Part shown: positions 16,083-24,260 of the stretch, one piece after another
Position numbering within the stretch: position 1 is the first letter of the stretch
How the letters are laid out: each line of letters opens with the position of its first letter
Assembly: GCA_964617765.1 (NCBI GenBank)
Contig: CAZTZY010000040.1
Coordinates: 1-25,531, forward strand
Direction of reading: 5' to 3'
From: CAZTZY01 sp964617765
GTDB taxonomy: Bacteria > Pseudomonadota > Gammaproteobacteria > Pseudomonadales > DT-91
Length of the DNA stretch: 25,531 nucleotides
Program-made: the position numbers and the translations under genes
Notes under the pieces: model-generated
Told to the model about the DNA's origin: nothing
The model's database searches: none
Seen by the model: only the letters and a program-made list of their open reading frames with translations

Positions 16083-17015
16083 TTACTTTTTCAGTTCAAA
16101 GAATTGTTGCGCTGTTTCAATATCGTTATGTATTGCGGCTTTTAATTCATCAAGCGAGCTAAACTTTTTCTCATCACGTAATTTTTTACGAAATACAACC
16201 TCAAGGGTTTTACCGTAAATATCGCGCGAAAAATCCAGCAGATGCACTTCCAGTATGGCGGTTAATCCATGATCTATCGTTGGCCGCGTACCTACATTGG
16301 CAACGCCATGGAGCATTTCCTTGCCTAACTTTACCTCTACCGCATAAACACCCGAAAGTGCTGCTTTTACTCTATGCAATTGTAAATTGGCGGTTGGCGC
16401 TCCTAACGTTCTGCCTAATTGTTTGCCATAAACCACCTTACCGGTAATAGCATAAGGCCGTCCCAATAAACGTTCCGCCAAGGCAAAATCACCATTTTCC
16501 AGCGCTGTACGAATCCGGGTGCTGCTGGCTCGCTCACCCTCAATTGCCAATGTTTCTGTATCGCTCACTTCAAACCCTAGTTCGGCTCCCATGCGCCGCA
16601 GTAATTGCACATCGCCACGACGTTCATGACCAAAACGCAAATCATCACCCACAATCATGTACTTGATACCTAACTGGCGATGAAAAATTTCTTCTATAAA
16701 TGTTTCTGCAGGAACTTCGCTCAGTTCCTGATCAAAACGTATCCGCAATACCCTATCAACGCCTTGTTGTTGCAGTGCGATGGTTTTCTCTCTGAAACTC
16801 ATTAAACGGGCTGGTGCTTGGGCCGGCGCAAAGTATTCGCGCGGCAAAGGTTCCAGGGTAATTACCAGTGAGGGCAAACCCAGTTCAGCACTCTTTTCCT
16901 TTAATTTATTAATTACTGTTTGATGGCCTCGATGTACACCATCAAATGCACCAATAGTAGCAACGCATCCGGAATGACGCGGGCGAATATTGTGCAAACC
17001 ACGAATAAGTTCCAC
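16083..17015 (-). CDS. ribF: Bifunctional riboflavin kinase/FMN adenylyltransferase RibF
   Basis: Makes FMN and FAD from riboflavin. 310 residues. The N-terminal adenylyltransferase has IGAFDGVHRGHQ (22-32) and SSTRIRTALE; the C-terminal kinase has GRTLGAPTANLQL and the catalytic region with GVANVGTRPTI and EVHLLDFSRDIYG. The start is a GTG at 17015 that opens the conserved MELIRGLHN sequence. GGAAC lies upstream; the octamer GTGGAACT occurs twice in a row there, the second copy containing the start codon. A TATAAT -10 hexamer about 40 nt upstream may give the ribF-ileS-lspA-fkpB-ispH group its own promoter. Confidence 0.96.
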   Translation of the reverse strand: MELIRGLHNIRPRHSGCVATIGAFDGVHRGHQTVINKLKEKSAELGLPSLVITLEPLPREYFAPAQAPARLMSFREKTIALQQQGVDRVLRIRFDQELSEVPAETFIEEIFHRQLGIKYMIVGDDLRFGHERRGDVQLLRRMGAELGFEVSDTETLAIEGERASSTRIRTALENGDFALAERLLGRPYAITGKVVYGKQLGRTLGAPTANLQLHRVKAALSGVYAVEVKLGKEMLHGVANVGTRPTIDHGLTAILEVHLLDFSRDIYGKTLEVVFRKKLRDEKKFSSLDELKAAIHNDIETAQQFFELKK

Positions 17016-17053
17016 GAAAGAGTTCCACAGCCCAAAGCATATAAAAAGGGTTG

Positions 17054-17059
17054 ATTATA
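17054..17059 (-). promoter_or_regulatory. Possible -10 element for ribF-ileS-lspA-fkpB-ispH
   Basis: TATAAT on the minus strand, a perfect -10 hexamer, in the only larger gap (125 bp) between murJ and ribF. The predicted start of about 17047 would give a leader near 32 nt. No convincing -35 hexamer sits 16-18 bp upstream. Confidence 0.35.
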
Positions 17060-17076
17060 ACTGAGGCGACAACATT

Positions 17077-17112
17077 CGGGTATAGCCGAAAAACTGTAGC
17101 TATATTCACCCG
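17077..17112. other. Inverted repeat in the murJ-ribF gap
   Basis: CGGGTATAGC (17077-17086) is complementary to GCTATA plus CCCG (17099-17104 and 17109-17112), with a 4-nt bulge and a 12-nt loop: ten pairs in all. No T-run follows on either strand, so it is not a standard terminator. It lies just upstream of the possible ribF -10 element and could be an operator, an RNA processing site or a weak pause site. Confidence 0.35.
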
Positions 17113-17140
17113 AAAACAGGGATATTGGAATATAAACCGG

Positions 17141-18679
17141 CTAAACAGCGCGACGGGAAAAATCACCCATACGAAAACCCATAGCCCATAAGGCCATAAA
17201 ATATACTGCAGCCCCCACAATCACCAGAAATAGCAATTTAACCATCGACTCGATCTTGCCCATCACATGCAAAAAATCACCCATCCACTGATAGCCAAAC
17301 CACAATGCCAGAGCCATGAGCGTCACTGCAATCAAAAGCCGCGTGACAAATAATAGCCAACCCGAAGAAGGGCAATAAACACCACTGCGGCGCAAACCCA
17401 TATACAGCATCAAGGCATTAAAACAGGCTCCCATACTGATAGCCAAAGCCAATCCGGCGTGAGCAAATGGGCCTATAAAAATAATATTCAATAATTGTGT
17501 AATCACTAGCGTCACTATGCCGATTTTTACAGGGGTCTTGATATCCTGACGGGCATAATAGGCAGGGGCAAGAATCTTGATGGCAATAATGGCATTTAAA
17601 CCCACTGAATACGCTATAAGAGACCGCGCCGTCATCTCTACATCCATTGCGGTGAATTTTCCGCTCATGAATAAGGTAGCGATAATCGGCTTGGCAATAA
17701 CCGCCAACGCGACCGTCGCCGGCAAGGCTAATAACAGGCACAAACGCAAGCCCCAATCGAGCATGGCTGAATAAGCCGCATTATCTTGCTCGGCTTTTAG
17801 TTTTGACAAACTGGGCAAGAGAATTGTCCCTAGCGCTACTCCCAACACCCCCGCCGGCAATTCCATTAAACGGTCTGCGTAGTTCATCCACGAAAGACTG
17901 CCATCAGGTAACCACGAGGCAAAAAGGGTATTTAATAACAAACTGATTTGCTGCACGGAGACACCAAAAATCGCTGGCACCATCAAAAAAATTACTCGCC
18001 TCACTCCCGAATCATGCCAACGCAGGCTGGGCATTGGCAACATCTTGATTTTTGCCAGATAAGGCAATTGAAAACCCAATTGTAAAACCCCGCCCAATGC
18101 CACTGAAATAGCCAAAGCAAAAATGGGCTCGGCAAAATAAGGGGACAAAAAATAGCCGCAAAAAATCATCGATACATTCAAGAGAGCGGGAGTAAATGCC
18201 GGAATAGCAAACTGATTCCAGGTATTGAGAATACTGCCCGCCATTGAGGATAACGATATCAGCAAAATATAAGGAAAGGTGATTCGGGTGAGTGCGGTCG
18301 TTAATTCCAGCTTGCCGGGGGTTGACTCAAAACCACTGGCGAAAAGATACACTATCCATGGCGCTGCCAAAACACCGATGAGGGTAAACACCAGCAAGAC
18401 CATAGTCAAAAAACCGGCGACATCAGCAATAAAAAGACGGGTTTTCTCTTCTCCGGCTTGCGTTTTATATTCTGCCAACAAGGGGACAAAAGCCTGGGAA
18501 AAAGCGCCTTCAGCAAAAATACGGCGAAACAGGTTGGGTAAGCGAAATGCCACCACAAAAGCATCCATGGCAGCATTGGCACCAAACTGATGGGAGTTCA
18601 TCACTTCGCGCACTAATCCCAGCACACGTGACAACATTGTCATACTGCTAGTACGGGCCAGGGATTTTAGAAGATTCAT
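17141..18679 (-). CDS. murJ: Lipid II flippase MurJ
   Basis: Inner-membrane MOP-superfamily flippase that moves lipid II to the periplasmic face for peptidoglycan synthesis. 512 residues with about 14 membrane segments. It begins with the family signature LLKSLARTSSMTMLSRVLGLVREV, then NLFRRIFAEGAFSQAFVPLL, where the essential cavity arginines lie, and PAIFGVSVQQISLLLNT in the middle. GGGAG lies just before ATG 18679, 10 nt after the nudF stop. The neighbour ribF downstream is usual; rpsT, commonly near murJ/ribF, is absent. Confidence 0.96.
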   Translation of the reverse strand: MNLLKSLARTSSMTMLSRVLGLVREVMNSHQFGANAAMDAFVVAFRLPNLFRRIFAEGAFSQAFVPLLAEYKTQAGEEKTRLFIADVAGFLTMVLLVFTLIGVLAAPWIVYLFASGFESTPGKLELTTALTRITFPYILLISLSSMAGSILNTWNQFAIPAFTPALLNVSMIFCGYFLSPYFAEPIFALAISVALGGVLQLGFQLPYLAKIKMLPMPSLRWHDSGVRRVIFLMVPAIFGVSVQQISLLLNTLFASWLPDGSLSWMNYADRLMELPAGVLGVALGTILLPSLSKLKAEQDNAAYSAMLDWGLRLCLLLALPATVALAVIAKPIIATLFMSGKFTAMDVEMTARSLIAYSVGLNAIIAIKILAPAYYARQDIKTPVKIGIVTLVITQLLNIIFIGPFAHAGLALAISMGACFNALMLYMGLRRSGVYCPSSGWLLFVTRLLIAVTLMALALWFGYQWMGDFLHVMGKIESMVKLLFLVIVGAAVYFMALWAMGFRMGDFSRRAV

Positions 18680-18689
18680 AAACTCCCGC

Positions 18690-19310
18690 CTAACTCAGCC
18701 ATAATTTATCTAGCCGCGGCTTGTTCAGCTGAAACCACTGCAAGGCAATAATACTCATTGCATTATTGATCAACCCCTTATTTAACATGTCTATCACTTC
18801 TGTGACTGGCAGAATATGCAGGCAAATATCCTCATGCTCATCACACACACCAAAAATATCTTTTTGGGTATCTGCCAGATTTACCCTGCCGCAAAACAAG
18901 GTGAAATGCTCGGTACTACCCCCGGGGCTACAGAAATATTCAATGACATGCTCGAGCTGATCTACCTCAAGACCAGCTTCTTCCAGCGTTTCACGCTTTG
19001 CAACTTCCGCACAATTTTCGCCATCCTTATCAAGCATACCTGCAACCAGTTCTAACAACCAGGGTGATTGCTTGCGATAAAGCACACCTATACGTAATTG
19101 TTCTACCATGGCAAATTGCTGTGTATGGGGGTCGTATAACAACACACCAACAGCATCACCACGGATGCATAATTCACGGTGAAATTCCTGAGACCAGCCA
19201 CCCTTGAACAATCGATGTTTGATGGTCAATTTTTTCAGCGAAAAAAACCCCTTATAGCCCGATTCTTCTTGCAGTATCTTTACATCATCCTGGGAGAATT
19301 GCTGTAACAT
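18690..19310 (-). CDS. nudF: Nudix hydrolase, ADP-ribose pyrophosphatase-like (NudF family)
   Basis: 206 residues, matching E. coli NudF (209). Family features: HRELCIRGDAVGVLLYDP, EQLRIGVLY, WLLELVAGM, then the Nudix box with AKRETLEEAGLEV, and YFCSPGGSTEHFTLFCGRV. It probably splits ADP-ribose to AMP and ribose-5-phosphate. The spacing from the first Gly to the first Glu of the Nudix box (GMLDKDGE) is six residues instead of five, one more than in E. coli NudF. The start is ATG 19310, which overlaps the pyrB TGA by one base (TGATG); the TTG at 19313 is less likely. The coupling to pyrB suggests co-expression, not a shared pathway. Confidence 0.88.
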   Translation of the reverse strand: MLQQFSQDDVKILQEESGYKGFFSLKKLTIKHRLFKGGWSQEFHRELCIRGDAVGVLLYDPHTQQFAMVEQLRIGVLYRKQSPWLLELVAGMLDKDGENCAEVAKRETLEEAGLEVDQLEHVIEYFCSPGGSTEHFTLFCGRVNLADTQKDIFGVCDEHEDICLHILPVTEVIDMLNKGLINNAMSIIALQWFQLNKPRLDKLWLS

Positions 19311-20323
19311 CAAAAACGGCCCGATGTATACCAGCGTACATCCGCCGAGTATTTATTAACCTTATCCGCCACATCAAGAATGAGGGCAAACAAAGCCATG
19401 CGCACCAGAACCCCGTTATCGGCCTGACGAAAAATGGCCAGATTGGGATTTTCGTTAAGGTCATTATCCAGCTCATTCGCTTGCGCGCGGGAATCACGAG
19501 GGAGCGGATGCATAATTACAGTGTTAGGCTGGCAATACTGGGTATATATGGATTGGTTTAAACGAAAACGGCCACGGTATAAATCAGCTTCCTGCTGTGA
19601 GGCGAAACGCTCTTCCTGAATACGGGTAGAATAGACGATATCAACATCGGTGATATTTTCTTCAAGCTTGTCGCTGACAATCACCTGATGGCCCACCTCC
19701 CGCAATAACTCAACAATTTCATCAGGCATACTCAATTCCGCAGGTGAAATCAGCACGGCTTTTACATCTTTATACAACGTCAATAATTTACAGAGTGAAT
19801 GTACTGTTCTGCCATGGCGCAAATCGCCGATCATGGCTATTCTCATGCCATCAACGTCTCTGTGCTTGCCTGTCAGTTCACGACGGATAGTATACAAATC
19901 TAACAGAGCTTGTGTAGGGTGCTCATTGGAGCCGTCACCTCCATTCAGCACCGGCACGCGACTGGCAGCGGCAAATTCTGCCACGGAGCCAGAAACCGGA
20001 TGCCGCATGGCTATCACATCACTATAACCACTCAACACCCTGGCAGTATCGTAAAGCGATTCACCTTTGGAAATAGCCGAAGATTCAAATCCGGTAGTTT
20101 CACGAACTTCTCCACCCAACAGATTGAACGCACAACCAAAGCTGACACGCGTACGGGTACTGGGCTCAAAAAACATATTACCGAGAATGGCGCCCTCTAA
20201 TACCCGAGTGACTTTTTTACGATGCGCGTAAGGCTCCATCTGATCGGCAACAGCAAAAATGCGATCAATATCGAAGCGCTCGAACTGGGATATGGAAAGA
20301 ATATGGCTGCCTGGAAATATCAC
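19310..20323 (-). CDS. pyrB: Aspartate carbamoyltransferase catalytic chain
   Basis: Condenses carbamoyl phosphate and aspartate in the first committed pyrimidine step. 337 residues, longer than E. coli PyrB (311). Carbamoyl-phosphate site FEPSTRTRVSF (STRTR 55-59), SKGES with the catalytic Lys (86), MRHPVSGS, DGSNEHPTQALLDLYTI, DLRHGRTVHSL, and HPLPRD (272-277). Extra length lies around 230-262 and at the C-terminus. The start is GTG 20323, with a strong AAGGGG ribosome binding site 6-7 nt upstream. No pyrI regulatory chain or pyrC-like partner follows; nudF does. The 118-bp gap before it could hold a promoter, but I see no clear -35/-10 pair, and no pyrimidine attenuator hairpin. Confidence 0.96.
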   Translation of the reverse strand: MIFPGSHILSISQFERFDIDRIFAVADQMEPYAHRKKVTRVLEGAILGNMFFEPSTRTRVSFGCAFNLLGGEVRETTGFESSAISKGESLYDTARVLSGYSDVIAMRHPVSGSVAEFAAASRVPVLNGGDGSNEHPTQALLDLYTIRRELTGKHRDVDGMRIAMIGDLRHGRTVHSLCKLLTLYKDVKAVLISPAELSMPDEIVELLREVGHQVIVSDKLEENITDVDIVYSTRIQEERFASQQEADLYRGRFRLNQSIYTQYCQPNTVIMHPLPRDSRAQANELDNDLNENPNLAIFRQADNGVLVRMALFALILDVADKVNKYSADVRWYTSGRF

Positions 20324-20441
20324 AAATACCCCTTATAGTTCTGCAAGTTGAAGGTGTTTTTATTCTAATGCCTGAACTGCGGAATTACTAGCAATGCCAT
20401 GCCTGCCATCGGCAAATTACCGGCACTTTTAACTTGTCGGC

Positions 20442-21533
20442 CTATCTGCGACTGGCTGTGACTTGCTGTAAAACCTTGAGATAATTTTGAGCCACACTAT
20501 CCCATAAAAAATGGTGCCGTACATAACTGGCTGCCTGCATACCGAATTCATGCAAAACCAGTTCATCGCCCAGTAATCGTTCAATCGTTTCTTTATAAGC
20601 CCGGGCATCCTGTGCCGGCAATAAAATGCCATTTTTGCCATCATGAATGGCATCTTTCAATCCCTCCATCGCTGAAGCAACAACGCAACGACCAGCAATG
20701 GCAGCCTCAAGCACAACGAGGCCAAAACCTTCAATATCTCCTTCAACCTGAATGTTTGGCTGCACAAAAAGATCTACGGTGTTTAATAACACATTTTTCT
20801 CAACATCACTCACTGCACCCAGACAAATAACCCGCTGCGACAAATCCTGCTTCGCAATAGCCTGCACAATATTTTCCCACTCCTTGCCATCACCGGCAAT
20901 CAAATAGGTAATGTCGTTAGATAACATTGGCATGACTTCACTGACAAACCACTCAACACCTTTCCGTTTTACTAACCTGCCGAGGGTTAGAATCACTTTA
21001 CCCTTCAAAGATGAACCGATAAGTTCTTCAAGATCAGAACGCTGGAAATCCCTTTGTGGCGGCACATCGGCAACACCATTACCGATAAATACAAACTTGC
21101 TTTTATCCAGCCCGCGCAACTCTCCTTGCCGAGTTGTTTCATTCCCGACAGCAATCCATTTATCCAGTGAAGGCAGAAACTTTTTCACCCAGAATCGCTG
21201 ATAAAACTTGTTCGGAAAGGTAATATCCAGGCCATGAATAATACAGACAACCGGCTTGCAGGAAAGTCGTTTGATAATAAAGCCCAACACCGCAAGAACA
21301 CCGTCCCCGAGCAAAACCACATCCACTTTATGCAATGTAGCCAACACCCTGAAGAAGGTAATAACAAAGAAGAAAGGCAGGTATTTCTTGCCCTTATAGT
21401 TGGCAATAATGTGAACCTTGGCGATCTTGCTTAACGACTGGGCAATCTCATAATTCTGCTTTTCAATTCCACCAATAACCGGAGGATAGGCTCGGCTAAT
21501 AAACAACACTCGCAATGGTTTTGTGTTATTCAT
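20442..21533 (-). CDS. Family-4 glycosyltransferase
   Basis: GT-B fold glycosyltransferase of 363 residues. The N-terminal domain starts LRVLFISRAYPPVIGGIEKQ, with the glycine loop of GT4 enzymes; the C-terminal domain has VILTLGRLVKRKGVEWF, YLIAGDGKEW, VSDVEKNVLLNTVDLFVQPN and the donor-binding EGFGLVVLEAA (E-x7-E). It retains the anomeric configuration by family; donor and acceptor are unknown, probably an envelope glycan. The ATG at 21533 shares one base with the TGA of the upstream methyltransferase, and fixes the start although the frame is open to 21653. Paired with the methyltransferase, it could build and modify one glycan, but no larger polysaccharide cluster is nearby. Confidence 0.9.
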   Translation of the reverse strand: MNNTKPLRVLFISRAYPPVIGGIEKQNYEIAQSLSKIAKVHIIANYKGKKYLPFFFVITFFRVLATLHKVDVVLLGDGVLAVLGFIIKRLSCKPVVCIIHGLDITFPNKFYQRFWVKKFLPSLDKWIAVGNETTRQGELRGLDKSKFVFIGNGVADVPPQRDFQRSDLEELIGSSLKGKVILTLGRLVKRKGVEWFVSEVMPMLSNDITYLIAGDGKEWENIVQAIAKQDLSQRVICLGAVSDVEKNVLLNTVDLFVQPNIQVEGDIEGFGLVVLEAAIAGRCVVASAMEGLKDAIHDGKNGILLPAQDARAYKETIERLLGDELVLHEFGMQAASYVRHHFLWDSVAQNYLKVLQQVTASRR

Positions 21534-22258
21534 CAGGCTTTCTTGCTGATCGTACACAAATGATACACCTGATATTGCCATTGCAGTGGCCACAGTGCCA
21601 ACATCACTGCCTGCAATGCACGTATTGGCCACAAGTACCACTTGCCCAAACAAATCCAGTCCACTGAAATAACGTGCAAGTCTTTCCAGCGTTTATTGAC
21701 CGTCAAACCCGCACTTTCAAATAAAGTTTGCCAGGCTTCCAGCGTCCTTACATCTTCCTTGGCCTCAATCTGGTAAGTACCTTTATAAAAACCCAGTTTA
21801 CGTGTTAAAAAATCCGCATTCGGCACTAACAATATAAATTGGGCATCAGGTTTTGCTACACGAACCATTTCTGCAAGAGCTTGCTGTGGCCGCACAAAAT
21901 GCTCTAATGAACCCAGACAAGTAACAACATCAAAACGGCTATCAACAAAAGGCAGGGTTTCTGCAGGTTGCGCGTAAAATTCTCCCTCAGGCATCGACAG
22001 GCGACAAGCATCAATTGCACGCTCTGATATATCCACACCGCAGGTGGCCGCGCCACGCCCCTTGCAGGCCAACAACCATTCACCGGTACCACAAGCTACA
22101 TCTAACACCTGGGTTTTATCTTTTATACTCACCATTGCAGCCAATTGATTAAGATGCCCATTAGACTTATGGCTTGTGTTATTGTCTTTATAATAAACCG
22201 TATTATAAAAATGTTTTATGGCATCCAGAGATGCCTGGTCTTTCAGTTCGTCACTCAT
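21533..22258 (-). CDS. Class I SAM-dependent methyltransferase
   Basis: 241 residues. Motif I VLDVACGTGEW for S-adenosylmethionine, followed by an acidic residue in CGVDISERAI, then LPFVDSRFDVVTCLGSLEHF and LAEMVRVAKPDAQFILLVPN, the usual order of the Methyltransf_11/25 type. The C-terminal 45 residues are rich in Trp, Leu and Tyr and may sit on the membrane. It is translationally coupled to the GT4 gene, so a methylated glycan or glycolipid product is plausible (inference). The ATG at 22258 has AGAG about 8 nt upstream; sbcB ends 25 nt before. Substrate unknown. Confidence 0.88.
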   Translation of the reverse strand: MSDELKDQASLDAIKHFYNTVYYKDNNTSHKSNGHLNQLAAMVSIKDKTQVLDVACGTGEWLLACKGRGAATCGVDISERAIDACRLSMPEGEFYAQPAETLPFVDSRFDVVTCLGSLEHFVRPQQALAEMVRVAKPDAQFILLVPNADFLTRKLGFYKGTYQIEAKEDVRTLEAWQTLFESAGLTVNKRWKDLHVISVDWICLGKWYLWPIRALQAVMLALWPLQWQYQVYHLCTISKKA

Positions 22259-22283
22259 TGATATACTCTTTAAACTATAGGAT

Positions 22284-23720
22284 TTACAACAAACTATCGC
22301 CCCACTCCATCAACAAGCTGATTATCCGTATTTTTTCTTCATCGTCTTCATATTGCTGATACAAAGCTTCGAGTGTTTCCTGATAGGCCTCCATAGTGAT
22401 GGTCGCGCCATATTCACGGTTGGTCAGGCGCTGGAAACGATACTCCTGCCATTGTAGGTTTTCCTCTTCCGTTAAAGTATCGGGATAGTTTCTGGCCTTA
22501 TAACGAAAAAGCATTTCTGCAAGCCTTGTATCTTCAAAAACAAAATTTTGTTCTTTCAATTCTTCCGGCTTGCTTTTGCACACACGCTGCATGGCCGCCT
22601 TATCGGTATTGGAAAAGAAGCCCCCGCTATACAACATAGCATCAGGATCGGTTTTTGCCACAAAGCCTTGCTCGAGAAACACTTCCTGTGCCTTCATCCA
22701 CGTTGTCTGGTTTAACAAAAGAGCATCATAGTGCACACGAACTCTGGAGAGATCAATCTGCATACGCTGTGCGACTTCGGGGGTCACCATGGCTACCGGC
22801 ATTACCATCGGGCATTTATTCAAATGGATATTTTTAAGCGGGATACGCGATTTGCCACCCAAATCCTCCAACGAAGTAAACAGACGCTGGCGAATTTCCG
22901 CTACCGTCAGTTGCAGGAATTCTGTTGGCGACTCACGCAAATCAAAACAGATCACCGCATTTTTATTGGTCGGGTGCATACACAGGGGCAATACCAACGA
23001 AGCACAATAATTTCTGGAACCGAACATGCCGGATATATGTAATACCGGCTTCATGGCACCCAGACCAATTGCCTTGGCGACAGTTTGTTTATCTCGCATC
23101 CCCAGGGCATATTCAAACAATTTTGGCTGTTTTTGCAGGATGAGCCTGGCAATATCAATCGTAGCACGCACATCCACCAAAGCATCGTGAGCGCCTTTTT
23201 GTTCAATATGATTGGCGGCAGTCAGCGCTTCCAGACGATAGGTGGGTAATCCATTTTCATCCACAGGCCAGATGATACCTTCCGGCCTTAACGCCCCGCA
23301 CAAACGCACTACATCAATGAGATCCCAACGACTGTTGCTATTTTTCCATTCACGCTCATAAGCATCATGAAAATTTCTATACAAAGAAAAACGGGTAAAT
23401 TCATCATCAAACCGAATCGAGTTAAAGCCCGCCGAGCAAGTGCCGGGCTGCATCATTAACCCGTTGATGGTTTTAATAAATTCAGCTTCGGGAATACCCT
23501 GCTGATAGGCAAATTGTGGGGTGATACCGGTGATCAGGCAGGCCTCCGGTTGCGGCAACATATCGAGCGCAGGTCGCGCATATATCATCAACGGATCGCC
23601 AATGACATTAAGCTCCATATCTGTACGCATAGCTGCAAACTGAGCTGGCCGATCCAGCGCCGGGTGCGTACCCCACGTTTCGTAATCGTGCCAAAGAAAG
23701 CTGGGTTGGTGGTTTATCAT
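22284..23720 (-). CDS. sbcB: Exodeoxyribonuclease I (SbcB/ExoI)
   Basis: 3'-5' single-strand DNA exonuclease used in recombination and mismatch repair. 478 residues, as in E. coli (475). The DEDDh exonuclease domain shows FLWHDYETWGTHPALDRPAQFAA (metal residues D12 and E14), GFNSIRFDDEFTRFSLYRNFHDAYEREW, and HDALVDVRATIDIARL; the SH3-like and ExoI C-terminal domains follow. The start is set at ATG 23720, where AAGGA lies 7 nt upstream and the conserved sequence begins. The same frame stays open for 69 more codons upstream but lacks similarity to ExoI. First gene of the long minus-strand array. Confidence 0.96.
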   Translation of the reverse strand: MINHQPSFLWHDYETWGTHPALDRPAQFAAMRTDMELNVIGDPLMIYARPALDMLPQPEACLITGITPQFAYQQGIPEAEFIKTINGLMMQPGTCSAGFNSIRFDDEFTRFSLYRNFHDAYEREWKNSNSRWDLIDVVRLCGALRPEGIIWPVDENGLPTYRLEALTAANHIEQKGAHDALVDVRATIDIARLILQKQPKLFEYALGMRDKQTVAKAIGLGAMKPVLHISGMFGSRNYCASLVLPLCMHPTNKNAVICFDLRESPTEFLQLTVAEIRQRLFTSLEDLGGKSRIPLKNIHLNKCPMVMPVAMVTPEVAQRMQIDLSRVRVHYDALLLNQTTWMKAQEVFLEQGFVAKTDPDAMLYSGGFFSNTDKAAMQRVCKSKPEELKEQNFVFEDTRLAEMLFRYKARNYPDTLTEEENLQWQEYRFQRLTNREYGATITMEAYQETLEALYQQYEDDEEKIRIISLLMEWGDSLL

Positions 23721-23823
23721 TGATTCATCCTTAACGGGGTATTTGTCATCATTTTCGAGGTATTTCCATTCGTGTTCGGACCCTCTACACAGCCTGCCAG
23801 ACAGCATCCATGCACCTTGTAGA

Positions 23824-23852
23824 ACTATGACTATTAATCCATCCGACGTCAA
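23824..23852 (-). promoter_or_regulatory. Possible sigma-70 promoter for sbcB
   Basis: On the minus strand TTGACG (23852-23847), 17 bp, then CATAGT (23829-23824). The -35 has five of six and the -10 four of six consensus bases. The predicted leader would be near 97 nt. It supports the start of sbcB at 23720 instead of further upstream. Confidence 0.3.
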
Positions 23853-23978
23853 AAGATTAATGTCCGGATTAAACAGGCAAACGAGGCTTATCCCGTTGAA
23901 TGGTTTATTTTCATGTAAATTCTTCATATTAAGGGACTGAACTGATGCCTGCTAAAATATTCTCGACTACCCGAATGA

Positions 23979-24152
23979 GATCCATCACCTGATGACGCAA
24001 CATATAACAACGCTGATATCGTGTATGATAATGACAAATACGGACTTCCGGTCATTACGGGCATGGGTGGGTACCGACCTTATGCCACCATCCGCATTGG
24101 CATAGAAGATAATGGATTTCCGCCAATGAATGACAATGACTTCGAGATATGA
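23979..24152 (+). pseudogene. Short unidentified open frame, possible C-terminal gene remnant
   Basis: 57 codons after an in-frame TGA (23976) up to a TGA at 24150-24152. The translation is polar and protein-like: it includes DIVYDNDKYGLPVITG, then MGGYRPYATIRIG and EDNGFPPMNDNDFEI at the end. Only GTG 24021 and ATG 24063 could start it, and neither has a ribosome binding site. The composition (Gly, Asp, Asn, Tyr, Pro) looks more like the end of a real protein than like spacer. I do not recognise the family. It may be a decayed gene or a very small protein of 30-44 residues. Confidence 0.3.
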
Positions 24153-24201
24153 AACGAATATAGCAATACCTGTTTTTTAATAGTATCTCCATAAAAAACT
24201 G

Positions 24202-24217
24202 TTGTTTTGCCAAACAA
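24202..24217. promoter_or_regulatory. Palindrome upstream of the MFS gene, possible operator
   Basis: TTGTTT-TGCC-AAACAA is a perfect 6-bp inverted repeat with a 4-bp centre, 44 bp before the transporter start and directly followed by TACAAT, a -10-like hexamer. This is a suitable place for a repressor site. There is no -35 match, so the promoter itself is uncertain. Confidence 0.25.
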
Positions 24218-24260
24218 TACAATAGGCTAAATAAAACATAAATTATGTATCACTAACAAC

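Larger units (their letters stand above)
23721..24260. other. 540-bp spacer between sbcB and the MFS gene
   Basis: Divergent control region. It holds a possible sbcB promoter (23824-23852), a short unidentified open frame (23979-24152), an AT-rich stretch, and a 16-bp palindrome (24202-24217) before the transporter gene. Both strands have open frames between 23720 and 23940, but they lack recognisable protein features and ribosome binding sites. Confidence 0.6.

Noticed and set aside
20324..20441. Terminator or pyrimidine attenuator before pyrB
   Set aside because: Several GGCA/TGCC words occur, but they form no stable stem followed by a T-run and no leader peptide is seen.
21534..21653. Earlier start of the GT4 gene at 21653
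   Set aside because: It would lie within the methyltransferase gene and add 40 residues without GT4 similarity; ATG 21533 in TGATG begins the conserved domain.
23721..23927. N-terminal extension of sbcB by 69 codons
   Set aside because: The extension has no ExoI similarity, and ATG 23720 has a ribosome binding site and matches the known protein start and length.
23743..23940. Plus-strand open frame of 65 codons in the sbcB-MFS spacer
   Set aside because: It has no recognisable motif and no ribosome binding site, and lies opposite another open frame; probably chance.
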